A stretch of 53,020 nt of DNA from M1-B18 sp048264125 (GTDB lineage Bacteria; Bacillota; Clostridia; Peptostreptococcales; Natronincolaceae): positions 1 to 53,020 of the forward strand of contig JBLXDM010000015.1 in the NCBI GenBank assembly GCA_048264125.1, read 5' to 3'. Made by a program: the position numbers and the translations under genes. Shown one piece after another: positions 32,268 to 41,247 of the stretch (position 1 is its first letter; each line of letters begins with the position of its first letter). Under the pieces are notes generated by a model. The model worked only from the letters and a program-made list of their open reading frames with translations. It searched no databases and was not told where the DNA came from.

Positions 32268-33869
32268 CTAATTAGGCCTCTTGGCCGCAGGCTTTTTAAG
32301 TACTGCCACCGCCTGATAAGCCAACACAAAGGCCAAAATCAGCAGCAGCACCGGGAATATAACTAGTATATAGTTTTTAGCAACAAAGTTTGTCTTTATC
32401 AGGAAGAATAGAGCCACCACCGTTACTACAAACATAAAGGTCATAGGTATTGTAAACATCTTGTAGTTCTTTCCTGAATTCTTTAGCCATACCGCTACAG
32501 CCAATAATGCCAGTGCTGCCAGCAGCTGATTTGCTGATCCGAATACAGGCCAAACCTTTGCATAGCCATATATGGAAAGGGTTCCACCAAGAATTACTGT
32601 TATAGTTGTTGAGACATAGCGGTTGGCTAATATGCTTTGCTTCTCTGCCTTTACATCTCCAAAGAATTCCTGGAAGATAAACCTTGCCAGCCTTGTGGCG
32701 GTATCCAGGCTAGTGAGGGCAAAGGCGGAAACTGCAAGGGCAACAAAGGGCTTACCCACTGTTATAGGTATTCCAAAGCTTTGCATAAAATTGCCGATGC
32801 CGTCGGAGAAGACGTTGATGGCTCCCCCCAACTCTCCCAATCGTTCCTTTGAAACATAGGCTGCTGTAATAATCGCTATAATCGCCAGGACGCATTCTAT
32901 CAGCATTCCCCCATAGCCTACGACCTTTGCATCCATTTCACTATCCAACTGCTTAGAGGAGGTTCCTGAGCCCACCAGCGAGTGAAAGCCCGATATGGCT
33001 CCGCAGGCTACGGTTACAAAGAGCATTGGGAACAGGTATTGACCCTTTACAGAAAAGCCTGTGAAGGCCTCCAGCTGCAGAGTTGGTCTGGTTATGAATA
33101 AGCCTAATACTGCACCTATAATCATGGCATATAATAAAAATGAGTTCAGATAATCCCTAGGCTGTAGTAAAATCCATACAGGTGTTACAGAGGCCACAAA
33201 AATATAAACCATTAGGATTCCAATCCATACCTCTTTTGATAAGGCCAACGGAAACATATTTCCTAAAGCTATACATATAAAAAGTAATACTACACCGATG
33301 ACGCTGCCTACTGTTAAGGATACTCCCTTTCTATACACTGCAATGCCGAAGGCTATTGCTAAGAAGATAAACAGCACTGAAGCCGTAGCTGCTTGAGGTA
33401 CGCTTACGAAGGTGTCGGCTACTATGTTGGTGAAGGCTGCCACCACCAGCAGAAGGGTAAGCCATGCAAAGATTGCAAATAGCTTTTTGCCCTTCTTGCC
33501 CATGTTTACCTCAATAACCTCCCCTATAGATTTGCCATCATGTCGTATGGAGGCAAATAACGAGCTGAAATCCTGTACCCCACCAAAGAAAATCCCACCG
33601 ATAATGATCCAAAGAACAACCGGGACCCAGCCGAACATTGCAGCAGTTATTGGTCCAACAATAGGCCCTGCACCTGCTATGGAAGCAAAATGATGTCCCA
33701 ATAGCACCGGTGCCTTGGCAGGAACATAGTCTACGCCATCACCCTTTGTATGTGCCGGGGTTTTTCTCTTTACGTCCACGCCCCATTGCTTAGCCAGCCA
33801 TGCCCCATAGGTGATATAGGCGATAACAAAGATGGCACTGCTGACAAGAACTAAGGTTAATGCATTCAT
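32268..33869 (-). CDS. cstA: Carbon starvation protein CstA (peptide/pyruvate transporter)
   Basis: A 533-residue membrane protein with some 14 hydrophobic segments. Diagnostic CstA stretches are 'GVDYVPAKAPVLLGHHFASIAGAGPIVGPITAAMFGWVPVVLWIIIG' (residues 45-95), 'ACGAISGFHSLVGSGTSSKQL' (about 285-305) and 'TSLDTATRLARFIFQEFFGD' (about 390). CstA proteins import pyruvate or peptides when carbon is short. The gene lies 15 bases after a small uncharacterised gene with which it likely forms an operon. Confidence 0.93.
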   Translation of the reverse strand: MNALTLVLVSSAIFVIAYITYGAWLAKQWGVDVKRKTPAHTKGDGVDYVPAKAPVLLGHHFASIAGAGPIVGPITAAMFGWVPVVLWIIIGGIFFGGVQDFSSLFASIRHDGKSIGEVIEVNMGKKGKKLFAIFAWLTLLLVVAAFTNIVADTFVSVPQAATASVLFIFLAIAFGIAVYRKGVSLTVGSVIGVVLLFICIALGNMFPLALSKEVWIGILMVYIFVASVTPVWILLQPRDYLNSFLLYAMIIGAVLGLFITRPTLQLEAFTGFSVKGQYLFPMLFVTVACGAISGFHSLVGSGTSSKQLDSEMDAKVVGYGGMLIECVLAIIAIITAAYVSKERLGELGGAINVFSDGIGNFMQSFGIPITVGKPFVALAVSAFALTSLDTATRLARFIFQEFFGDVKAEKQSILANRYVSTTITVILGGTLSIYGYAKVWPVFGSANQLLAALALLAVAVWLKNSGKNYKMFTIPMTFMFVVTVVALFFLIKTNFVAKNYILVIFPVLLLILAFVLAYQAVAVLKKPAAKRPN

Positions 33870-33883
33870 AATTATCCCCCTTC

Positions 33884-34384
33884 TTATTTTTTAATTTTAT
33901 AAAACTTAGCCACTTCCCTCCCCCTTCTATTTGATATTACCTCCCCTGAATTCAGGTTCACCAGCAGCAGCCGTTGATATACCCACCCCTGAAGTCCAAA
34001 GGAGAAGCTTTTATAAAATTTATAATTCTCTATTTCCCTTTGTATTTCGGCATTGTCAAAATCCGCCATCAAAATAACACCATTCACTATGCTCAGCATG
34101 TGTTCATCATGGGGCTTTACATTTTCCATTGTGTACGCCTTTAGGTTGTCAAGAAAGCGTTCCAAGCCTCCTACATCCAGCTGGCTATAATGCTTTAGTA
34201 AGCAGTGCTCATTGTTTTCATAGGCATATAGCGTCAGCTTTTTACTGCCTAAATACTTTTCATTTCTAATAAAGGACCTGGCCTTTAGCTGGTATTCCAT
34301 ATCCTTGTATAAATAGTCCCTGCTTATATCAAAATATCTGGACAGCCTTTCTGATATTTCCTGTAAATACCCTCCTGCCTCCAC
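33884..34384 (-). CDS. Uncharacterised protein upstream of cstA
   Basis: A 166-residue soluble protein with a GTG start and good binding site (AAGGAGGGG). I do not recognise a domain. It is rich in charged and aromatic residues ('YFDISRDYLYKDMEYQLKARSFIRNEKYLGSKKL'), has no signal peptide or membrane segment, and a tidy tail 'VISNRRGREVAKFYKIKK'. The close link to cstA suggests a regulator or accessory of the transporter, as suits a conserved pair, but this is only inference. Confidence 0.6.
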   Translation of the reverse strand: MEAGGYLQEISERLSRYFDISRDYLYKDMEYQLKARSFIRNEKYLGSKKLTLYAYENNEHCLLKHYSQLDVGGLERFLDNLKAYTMENVKPHDEHMLSIVNGVILMADFDNAEIQREIENYKFYKSFSFGLQGWVYQRLLLVNLNSGEVISNRRGREVAKFYKIKK

Positions 34385-34446
34385 TGCAACCCCTCCTTTG
34401 TTTTAATAGTGATGTTAATATATATTCATTTACAGTTCATTTCAGA

Positions 34447-34474
34447 AGTAAAACAAGGGACGGTCCTGGGTGCA
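34447..34474. repeat. Related dispersed repeat element
   Basis: Contains AAACAAGGGACGGTCC, similar to the core of the repeats at 24024 and 26367. It also lies in a gap beside a terminator. Similarity is partial. Confidence 0.4.
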
Positions 34475-34478
34475 CGCT

Positions 34479-34508
34479 AAAAAACCCTCCTCCATTTCTG
34501 GAAGAGGG
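34479..34508 (-). terminator. Terminator of the buk-ptb-vor operon
   Basis: Minus strand: CCCTCTTCC-AGAAAT-GGAGGAGGG followed by TTTTTT; nine base pairs with one G-T. It lies just after the last vor gene. Confidence 0.85.
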
Positions 34509-34529
34509 CTATCTTGTTTCTCTTATATC

Positions 34530-35072
34530 TTATTTTATTGCAGCTGCGCCACGCTCTAGCGCTTCCTTGTTTAATGGAACCAAATGCTGCTTGTCAGGTC
34601 CGAATACCTTTTTTAATGCTTCAATTACAGAATCAACAGATACAACCTTTGTTAGCTCAAGGTATGCTCCCAGCATAACAATGTTGGCTACTCTGCTATT
34701 ACCGATTTCTCCAGCGATCTCATTGGCTGAAATATAGTAGGTCTTAACATCTGCTCTTTCAGCCTTTTGTGTAATTAAAGAGCTGTTGATTAATAAATTT
34801 CCACCCGCCACTAGGTTGCCTTCAAACTTGACTAAGGATGGTAAATTCATTACGATAGCTGCTGTTGCGTCATTTGTTATGATAGGTGAACCTACCGGTG
34901 TGTCAGAGACGATGACTGCACAGTTAGCTGTACCGCCACGCATTTCTGGCCCATAGGAGGGTAACCATGATACATGTTTATTTTCAATCATACCTGCATA
35001 GGTTAATAGCTGACCCATGGACATAACTCCTTGACCACCAAAGCCTGCTAAAATTACTTTTTCTGCTGTCAT
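34530..35072 (-). CDS. 2-oxoacid:ferredoxin oxidoreductase gamma subunit (VorC-like)
   Basis: A 180-residue protein of the catalytic gamma domain: 'VILAGFGGQGVMSMGQLLTYAGM' at the start and 'WLPSYGPEMRGGTANCAVIVSD' near residue 40 are the family hallmarks. It completes the three-part enzyme with the TPP and alpha subunits just upstream; the start is 2 bases after the previous gene. It oxidises 2-oxoacids to acyl-CoA using CoA and ferredoxin. Confidence 0.9.
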   Translation of the reverse strand: MTAEKVILAGFGGQGVMSMGQLLTYAGMIENKHVSWLPSYGPEMRGGTANCAVIVSDTPVGSPIITNDATAAIVMNLPSLVKFEGNLVAGGNLLINSSLITQKAERADVKTYYISANEIAGEIGNSRVANIVMLGAYLELTKVVSVDSVIEALKKVFGPDKQHLVPLNKEALERGAAAIK

Positions 35073-35073
35073 A

Positions 35074-35820
35074 TTATTTTCCCTCCTCTGGTGTTCGGAA
35101 GTTTCCTAATGGATAGTATGGAATCATGTTTTCCTCTAACCATTTTAATGAGTCAACAGGTGAAATACCCCAGTTTGTTGGACATGTTGATAATACCTCT
35201 ACGATACCGAAGCCCTTACCCTCTAATTGAACCTCAAAGGCCTTCTTAATAGCCTTCTTTGCCTTTCTGATGGCGGCAACATTGTGTACGGAAACCCTCT
35301 CTACAAATACGGCACCATCGATTGTAGCCAGCATTTCTGACATTCTTAATGGCATACCGGTAGTAGCCTGCTGTCTACCGTAAGGGGCTGTAGTTGCCTT
35401 TTGTCCGATAAGTGTAGTAGGCGCCATTTGACCGCCTGTCATACCATAAATGGCATTGTTAACGAATATCGTTGTAAACTTTTCACTTCTATGGGCAGCA
35501 TGAATGATTTCAGCTGTACCTATGGAGGCTAGGTCTCCATCGCCTTGGTAAGTGAATACAACATTTTCTGGTAAAATTCTCTTAATGCCTGTAGCTACAG
35601 CAGGTGCTCTACCATGAGCAGCCTCGTGCATATCGCAGTTGAAATAATCGTAGGCTAAAACTGAACAGCCAACTGGAGCAACCCCAACTGTTTTGCCCAG
35701 AACCCCCAGCTCTACCAATATCTCAGCAACTAATCTATGAATTATTCCGTGGGTACATCCCGGACAGTAGTGAAATTGTTTGTCGGTTAGACCTTCTGTT
35801 TTGTTGAATACTTCAGCCAT
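35074..35820 (-). CDS. 2-oxoacid:ferredoxin oxidoreductase beta subunit, TPP-binding (VorA-like)
   Basis: A 248-residue TPP-binding subunit. The cofactor region runs from 'YCPGCTHGIIHRLVAEIL' (about 18) through 'GRAPAVATGIKRI' to 'VFTYQGDGDLASIGTAEIIHAAHR' (GDGD, about 95), followed by 'NNAIYGMTGGQMAPTTLIGQ'. The start overlaps the previous gene's stop (TAATG). The family includes pyruvate, 2-oxoglutarate and 2-oxoisovalerate enzymes; the neighbouring butyrate kinases support branched-chain acids. Confidence 0.9.
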   Translation of the reverse strand: MAEVFNKTEGLTDKQFHYCPGCTHGIIHRLVAEILVELGVLGKTVGVAPVGCSVLAYDYFNCDMHEAAHGRAPAVATGIKRILPENVVFTYQGDGDLASIGTAEIIHAAHRSEKFTTIFVNNAIYGMTGGQMAPTTLIGQKATTAPYGRQQATTGMPLRMSEMLATIDGAVFVERVSVHNVAAIRKAKKAIKKAFEVQLEGKGFGIVEVLSTCPTNWGISPVDSLKWLEENMIPYYPLGNFRTPEEGK

Positions 35821-36878
35821 TATTTCACACCCCCTAATACATCCTTAGCCTTGCTTGCTATTTCCTCCGGTGAAGGTATCATACCGCCTGATCTTCCATA
35901 GAAGTGAACAGGTAGTCTTCCTTCATTGGCAATCTTTACATCATCAATCATTTGTCCCATACTCATTTCTACAGTAAGCAATGCCTTAGCTGCAGGAATT
36001 TCTGTGAAGGCCTTGTTTGGGAACGGCCATAGGGTAATTGGTCTAATTAAGCCAGCCTTAATTCCCTCAGCTCTTAGGGCTTCAATTGTATTTTTAACGA
36101 TTCTTGAGGTTGTACCATAGGCTATGAATACAAGCTCAGCATCCTCTGTTTTGTACATTTCGTATCTTACTTCATTTGCTTCCATTTCCTTGTACTTATT
36201 GTCTAGCTTAATGTTGTGCTTTTCCAGCTCTGCTGGATCCAATGCCAAGGAGTTAATGATGTTTGGTCTTCTCTTACCCTCTGTTCCGGTTGTAGCCCAG
36301 GTCTTTTCAGGCAGCTCTCTCTTCTTAGGCTCCTTGAACTCCACTGGCTCCATCATTTGACCAATCATACCGTCTCCTATAACTATAACAGGAGTTCTGT
36401 ATTGATCGGCAACATCGAAGGCTTCCATTGTTAAGTCTACAGCCTCTTGTATCGTAGCAGGCGCATAGCAAAGATGTCTGTAGTCACCGTTTCCTCCGCC
36501 TCTTGTAGACATGTAGTAGTCCGCCTGCGAAGGCTGGATACCACCTAAGCCAGGGCCTCCTCTACTGATGTTAACGATTACACATGGAAGCTCTGCTCCT
36601 GCGATATATGAAATTCCCTCTTGCTTTAGTGCAATTCCCGGAGATGAAGATGAGGTCATTACTCTTTTACCTGTTCCTGCTCCGCCGTAGATCATATTTA
36701 TAGCTGCAACCTCAGACTCAGCCTGAACAAAAGCTCCGCCTATTTTAGGTAATTCTCTTGACATAAATTCAGGTAATTCATTTTGTGGTGTTATCGGATA
36801 TCCGAAGAAATATATACAGCCGGCCTTAATAGCAGCAGCACCGATTGCTTCGTTACCCTTCATTAATACTTTAGCCAT
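35820..36878 (-). CDS. 2-oxoacid:ferredoxin oxidoreductase alpha subunit (VorB-like)
   Basis: A 352-residue alpha subunit of the PFOR/KOR/VOR family with 'GNEAIGAAAIKAGCIYFFGYPITPQNELPEFMSREL' at the start, 'MTSSSSPGIALKQEGISYIAGAELPCVIVNISRGGPGLGGIQPSQADY' in the pyrimidine-binding part, and a transketolase-C-like end. This version is commonly labelled VorB (3-methyl-2-oxobutanoate dehydrogenase). Together with the ferredoxin-type subunit upstream it makes a four-subunit enzyme. Confidence 0.9.
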   Translation of the reverse strand: MAKVLMKGNEAIGAAAIKAGCIYFFGYPITPQNELPEFMSRELPKIGGAFVQAESEVAAINMIYGGAGTGKRVMTSSSSPGIALKQEGISYIAGAELPCVIVNISRGGPGLGGIQPSQADYYMSTRGGGNGDYRHLCYAPATIQEAVDLTMEAFDVADQYRTPVIVIGDGMIGQMMEPVEFKEPKKRELPEKTWATTGTEGKRRPNIINSLALDPAELEKHNIKLDNKYKEMEANEVRYEMYKTEDAELVFIAYGTTSRIVKNTIEALRAEGIKAGLIRPITLWPFPNKAFTEIPAAKALLTVEMSMGQMIDDVKIANEGRLPVHFYGRSGGMIPSPEEIASKAKDVLGGVK

Positions 36879-36902
36879 CAGATTCCCTCCTTACAGGTTT
36901 TC

Positions 36903-37130
36903 TTATTCTTCTACTGTTTCTACTTTTATAACGACATCAGGACAGATTGTTGCGCAGTTTGCACAGGCAATACATTTTTCCATCTCGTCAACAGTTGCCG
37001 GATGGTAACCCTTTACGTTGATTTTAGTTTTATTCATCTTAACGATATTAACAGGACAAACAGTTGTACAAAGCTCACATCCCTTACAACGGTTCTCTTC
37101 GAAAATAACTCTACCTTGTCTTTTAGCCAT
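36903..37130 (-). CDS. 2[4Fe-4S] ferredoxin-type delta subunit of the oxidoreductase
   Basis: A 75-residue protein with two classical cluster motifs: CKGCELCTTVCP (about 18-29) and CIACANCATICP (about 53-64). It passes electrons from the 2-oxoacid enzyme to soluble ferredoxin. It lies directly before vorB, with the usual order delta-alpha-beta-gamma. Confidence 0.93.
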   Translation of the reverse strand: MAKRQGRVIFEENRCKGCELCTTVCPVNIVKMNKTKINVKGYHPATVDEMEKCIACANCATICPDVVIKVETVEE

Positions 37131-37194
37131 CGTTCAACCCTCCTTGATTGTTTAATATATTATTAGCCTTCATCGACCACCGCCTCCAGCAAAG

Positions 37195-37872
37195 CTACAT
37201 CCAATCCTCCCGCATAATCATTTTGATGGGCATGATGGTACCCTCAATATTATCGGGAACCTCCTCCTCCATCAAGGTATGAAGTATGCCAGTATATTTA
37301 ATGGGAATATTCAGAGCCCTAGCTACCTCTTTACAGAGCTCCTGTCCCTTAAGGATTTCTTCCATCGTTGTAAATCTAAGCAAATGGGTATTGTTAATCA
37401 ACCCAGTTACCTTTGTCTTGGTTGTTGCCTCTATAGCTGCAATATGCCCTAAAACCCCTTGCAAATCCTGAGTTTCAGGCCGATTGGCATTGACCACGCA
37501 GAGCATTTCATATTCACCTTCAACAAAATACTCTGTATATCGTGCCAATGTTCTGGCGCCAACAGAATCTCCGCCTACATCCAGTACCACATTGCTTTCA
37601 GGATTTTGTAGGGGGCCTAGTATATCTGCTGAAACTGAAGGCAGGTCTGAGCCTGAGCCCTTTACATAGCTGGACAGCACAGCAATATTGTACTGCTCCA
37701 GCAGTTGCCATTTTTCACGGCTTCTGAAATATGGATTTACAACATCTAGGTCCGCTAGAGCAACCTGCTGTTTACTTTCCTCCGCCAGCCTTATTGCATA
37801 GTTTACAGAGAACTCAGTCTTTCCGCTTCCATAGTGACCTATTATAATACGGATTCTGTTGTCATTTAACAT
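37195..37872 (-). CDS. P-loop ATPase of unknown function in the vor operon
   Basis: A 225-residue protein with a Walker A variant GHYGSGKTEFS (about 12-22), followed by 'VALADLDVVNPYFRSR' and 'NVVLDVGGDSVGARTLARY', which suit a Walker A'/switch of the MinD/CobQ-like deviant class. 'VVNANRPETQDLQG' and 'GLINNTHLL' are also typical of that class. Such genes often stand next to 2-oxoacid oxidoreductases. Its role may be in cofactor insertion or regulation (inference). Confidence 0.65.
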   Translation of the reverse strand: MLNDNRIRIIIGHYGSGKTEFSVNYAIRLAEESKQQVALADLDVVNPYFRSREKWQLLEQYNIAVLSSYVKGSGSDLPSVSADILGPLQNPESNVVLDVGGDSVGARTLARYTEYFVEGEYEMLCVVNANRPETQDLQGVLGHIAAIEATTKTKVTGLINNTHLLRFTTMEEILKGQELCKEVARALNIPIKYTGILHTLMEEEVPDNIEGTIMPIKMIMREDWM

Positions 37873-37887
37873 TTAGCATCACCTTTT

Positions 37888-38964
37888 TTATAGGTATAAT
37901 TTTGGTTCCTCTTCACCTCTAAGCACTCTTAATCCACCTTCAGCAAGAGCTATCATTTCGTCCTCACCGGGGTAAACAATAACTTCAGAGATAAAATCTA
38001 CACTTTCCTTGATCCATGCTGTAAACATCTTATCATAAGCAATACCACCGGTTAGGATAATTGCATCCACCTTCCCCTTTAATACTGCTGCACAGCTGCC
38101 GATATCCTTAGCCACCTGATAAGCCATAGCCTTATATACTAGCTCAGCTTTTTTGTCGCCCTCTTCAATCATTTTTACAACATCTCTGCCATCATTGGTT
38201 CCAAGGTAAGCAACTAAGCCACCGCTGCCTTTTATTTTCTTCTTAATATCTGCATGCGTGTATTTTCCAGAGAAGCAAAGCTTAGCTAAGTCCCCCACAG
38301 GTAGACCACCAGATCTTTCTGGCGAAAATGGTCCCTCACCATCAAGGGCATTGTTTACATCTACTACTCTACCCTTTTCATGAGCGCCTACTGATATACC
38401 GCCGCCTAAGTGAGCAACGATAAAGTTCATTTCATCATATTTCTTTCCAGCTTCTCTAGCAGCTCTTCTAGCAACAGCCTTTTGGTTTAAGGCATGAAAA
38501 ATGCTTTTTCTATCGATTTCTGGCATACCGGAGATTCTGGCTACGTCCTCCATTTCGTCTACAACAACCGGGTCTACGATGAAGGAAGGTATGTTTAATT
38601 GCTGAGCGATTTCATAAGCGATAGCGCCACCCAGATTAGATGCATGCTCCCCTAAAACCCCTACCTTTAAATCCTTAAGCATGCCTTCATCAACCTTATA
38701 GGTTCCTCCGGCGATAGGCTTTAAAAGACCACCACGACCAACAACTGCAGCCAGCTTTGTAAGGTTTATGCCCTTTTCATTTAGGGTCTCCAATATTACA
38801 TTTTTTCTGAATTCGTATTGATCAAATATGGTTTCATACTTTGCTATTTCTTCGTTGGAATGTCTTAAAACCTCTTCAAATACAGGCTTTTCGTTATCGA
38901 AAATAGCTATCTTTGTAGATGTAGAGCCTGGGTTAATGGTTAATATTCTAAAAACTTCACTCAC
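37888..38964 (-). CDS. buk: Butyrate kinase (branched-chain acid kinase), copy 1
   Basis: A 358-residue kinase from the GTG at 38964 (MSEVFRILTINPGSTSTK), where AAGGTGG is well placed; the ATG at 38991 would overshoot. Acetate/sugar-kinase superfamily features: 'NPGSTSTKIAIFDNEK', 'FIVAHLGGGISVGAHEKGRVVDVNNALDGEGPFSPERSGGLP', and 'IILTGGIAYDKMFT'. It converts acyl-phosphate plus ADP into acid plus ATP. Highly similar to the second copy at 39900, with which it flanks ptb. Confidence 0.93.
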   Translation of the reverse strand: MSEVFRILTINPGSTSTKIAIFDNEKPVFEEVLRHSNEEIAKYETIFDQYEFRKNVILETLNEKGINLTKLAAVVGRGGLLKPIAGGTYKVDEGMLKDLKVGVLGEHASNLGGAIAYEIAQQLNIPSFIVDPVVVDEMEDVARISGMPEIDRKSIFHALNQKAVARRAAREAGKKYDEMNFIVAHLGGGISVGAHEKGRVVDVNNALDGEGPFSPERSGGLPVGDLAKLCFSGKYTHADIKKKIKGSGGLVAYLGTNDGRDVVKMIEEGDKKAELVYKAMAYQVAKDIGSCAAVLKGKVDAIILTGGIAYDKMFTAWIKESVDFISEVIVYPGEDEMIALAEGGLRVLRGEEEPKLYL

Positions 38965-38998
38965 AGTGAATCCACCTTTCTGTATGTTCATATATTTA

Positions 38999-39907
38999 TT
39001 AGTAAAATTTAGCTGCGGATAATACGCCTAATGCTATTGAATATAGCTTTGCTTCATCACTATCAGCTCTTGAGGTTAATACCACCGGTGCCTTTGCACC
39101 TACTATAATTCCTGCATTTTTAGCCTTTGCAAAGAATACCATTGATTTATAAAGTATGTTTCCACCCTCTATGTCTGGTGCCAACAGAATATCTGCATAG
39201 CCTGCCACAGGATGGCTTATTCCTTTGTGCTTGGCAGCCTCTACTGAGATTGCATTATCTAACGCAAAAGGTCCACCCACCATGCAGCCCTTTATCTCGC
39301 CATTTTTGTTCATGTTTTCAAGCTCTTGTGCATCTATTGTGGCTGGCATCTTTGGATCAGCCTTTTCCTTAGCACACACCACAGCCACCTTTGGCTCCTC
39401 AATATCTAAGGCTTGAGCCACTTGAACTGCATTTTCGATAATTTGCTTCTTTGTGTTAAGGTCCGGAGCTATATTCATAGCTGCATCGGTTACAAGGAAT
39501 AATCGATCATAGCCTGCAACATCGAATACAGCAACGTGGCTTAAAGCATTACCAGTTCTTAAACCAACCTCTGCATTTAAAACTGCCTTTAATATAATTG
39601 AAGTATCCACCAAGCCCTTCATTACCATATGGGCCTTTCCAGAAGAAACTAGCTCAACGGCCTTCAATGACGCTTCGCTTAGGTCCTTTATATCAATGAT
39701 TTCAAATTGCTTTAGATCAATATTGTTTTCATTAGCTATTTCAGTGATTTTTTCTAAGTCACCAACTAATATGGCATCAGCAATGCCTTCCTTTTTAGCA
39801 TTGCTTACAGCTAACAGCACATCCAAATCCTGTGCGCAAGCAACTGATATTGTTTTTGGTCCTCTTTGTCTAGCTATCTCCATAACTTCCTTAAAGCTCT
39901 TAATCAT
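38999..39907 (-). CDS. ptb: Phosphate butyryltransferase
   Basis: A 302-residue phosphotransacylase: 'ISVACAQDLDVLLAVSNAKKEGIADAILVGD', 'KAHMVMKGLVDTSIILKAVLNAEVGLRTG', 'LFLVTDAAMNIAPDLNTKKQIIENAVQVA', and a C-terminal 'APVVLTSRADSDEAKLYSIALGVL' are characteristic. It turns butyryl- or branched acyl-CoA into acyl-phosphate for the neighbouring kinases. It overlaps buk2 by eight bases. Confidence 0.95.
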   Translation of the reverse strand: MIKSFKEVMEIARQRGPKTISVACAQDLDVLLAVSNAKKEGIADAILVGDLEKITEIANENNIDLKQFEIIDIKDLSEASLKAVELVSSGKAHMVMKGLVDTSIILKAVLNAEVGLRTGNALSHVAVFDVAGYDRLFLVTDAAMNIAPDLNTKKQIIENAVQVAQALDIEEPKVAVVCAKEKADPKMPATIDAQELENMNKNGEIKGCMVGGPFALDNAISVEAAKHKGISHPVAGYADILLAPDIEGGNILYKSMVFFAKAKNAGIIVGAKAPVVLTSRADSDEAKLYSIALGVLSAAKFY

Positions 39908-40988
39908 TTATCTTCACCTCATTCTCATATATCTTTGCAGCCTCTTGACCCTCCAGCACTCTCAGTACCCCTTCGTTTAGTGCCTTCATTTCGTCCTCAC
40001 CAGCATAAACTACAACAGGAGCCATAAAGCCGACTCTTTCCTCTATGTAGCTTGTCAATCTTTTTGAATAAGCCAGCCCTCCAGTAAGAACAATTGCGTC
40101 AATCTTACCCTGAAGCACTGTCGCCATGGCCCCAATTTCCTTTGCAATTTGATATGCCATTGCATCGTACACTATAGCAGCCTTTTTATCTCCGGCTTCA
40201 ATCATTTTTTCTACATCTCTTCCGTCATTTGTTCCTAGATAGGCTGTCATTCCACCCTTGCCCCTAAGCTTTGTTTTAAACTCAGCTGCAGTATATTTGC
40301 CGGAGAAGCAGAGCTTTGCCACATCTCCAACTGGCAAGCCGCCAACTCTTTCAGGAGAGAAGGGACCCATTTCATTTGCATTATTATAATCTATTAATCT
40401 GCCTTTTCTAACTGGAGCAACCGATATTCCTCCACCTAGATGCGCCACCACTAGGTTTACCTCATTGAAGCGCTTACCCATGCCAGCAGCAACCCTATGT
40501 CCTACTGCCTTTATGTTTAATGCATGACCGAGGGATCTTCTTTCAATTTCCGGCATACCGGAGATTCGTGCAACCTCCTCAAACTCATCTACTGCAACAG
40601 GGTCTACGATATATGCATCTACACCTTCAAGGTCAGCTATTGCCTTTGCCAGTATGCCCCCTAAATTTGATGCATGCTCTCCTTGAATCGCATTGTTTAA
40701 ATCCTTTATCATTGCATCGGTAACCTTATAGGCACCACCCGGCATTGGTCTTAATAGTCCGCCTCTGCCAACAACTGCCTTCAGCTGGCCTGTGCTATAG
40801 TTATTTTCCTTCAACCATGCCAATATGATGTTTTTTCTTAGCTCATACTGTTCGGTTATTTTAGAGAATTTTTCTAATTCCTCTGGAGAATGACTAAGAT
40901 TGGTTTGAAGAAGGTTCTCTTCACCTTTAAAAATAGCCACCTTAGTAGAAGTGGAGCCAGGATTCATTGCTAATATAAATTCCCTCAT
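39900..40988 (-). CDS. buk: Butyrate kinase, copy 2
   Basis: A 362-residue homologue of the copy at 37888: 'MNPGSTSTKVAIFKGEENLLQTNLSHSPEELEKF', 'VVAHLGGGISVAPVRKGRLIDYNNANEMGPFSPERVGGLP' and 'IVLTGGLAYSKRLTSYIEE' match the family. It is the first gene after the sigma-54 promoter. Two kinases flanking one transferase suggest different chain preferences (for example isovalerate or isobutyrate versus butyrate; inference). Confidence 0.93.
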   Translation of the reverse strand: MREFILAMNPGSTSTKVAIFKGEENLLQTNLSHSPEELEKFSKITEQYELRKNIILAWLKENNYSTGQLKAVVGRGGLLRPMPGGAYKVTDAMIKDLNNAIQGEHASNLGGILAKAIADLEGVDAYIVDPVAVDEFEEVARISGMPEIERRSLGHALNIKAVGHRVAAGMGKRFNEVNLVVAHLGGGISVAPVRKGRLIDYNNANEMGPFSPERVGGLPVGDVAKLCFSGKYTAAEFKTKLRGKGGMTAYLGTNDGRDVEKMIEAGDKKAAIVYDAMAYQIAKEIGAMATVLQGKIDAIVLTGGLAYSKRLTSYIEERVGFMAPVVVYAGEDEMKALNEGVLRVLEGQEAAKIYENEVKIND

Positions 40989-41113
40989 TTTTTCACCCTT
41001 TCAACAGATATATCTTTAAATTTAGCTTTTGCAATATGATAAACTTTTACAAGCACTATTTATATTTTTACTAGGATGTCCTAAATCTCTCAAAGTGTCA
41101 TTTAGTATAAAGT

Positions 41114-41128
41114 GCAAAAGTCATGCCA
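41114..41128 (-). promoter_or_regulatory. Sigma-54 promoter of the buk-ptb-vor operon
   Basis: Minus strand TGGCATGACTTTTGC with GG and GC 10 bases apart. The predicted start site is some 115 bases before the first gene. The sigma-54 activator gene lies just upstream. Confidence 0.85.
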
Positions 41129-41231
41129 AATAGTCTTGTACCTTTTTACAATATTTTTTCCTTCATATTTCAACATTCATGCCCATGAGTATTGAATAAA
41201 ATGGTAACGTTTTCCTGACAATTATCATTTG

Positions 41232-41245
41232 TGCAATATTTTGCA
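41232..41245. promoter_or_regulatory. Candidate activator site TGCAA-N4-TTGCA
   Basis: TGCAATATTTTGCA is a perfect inverted repeat about 105 bases upstream of the -24 element. The neighbouring terminator stem (TTGCAC/GTGCAA) shares the half-site, so both may be bound by the activator. Confidence 0.5.
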
Positions 41246-41247
41246 TG

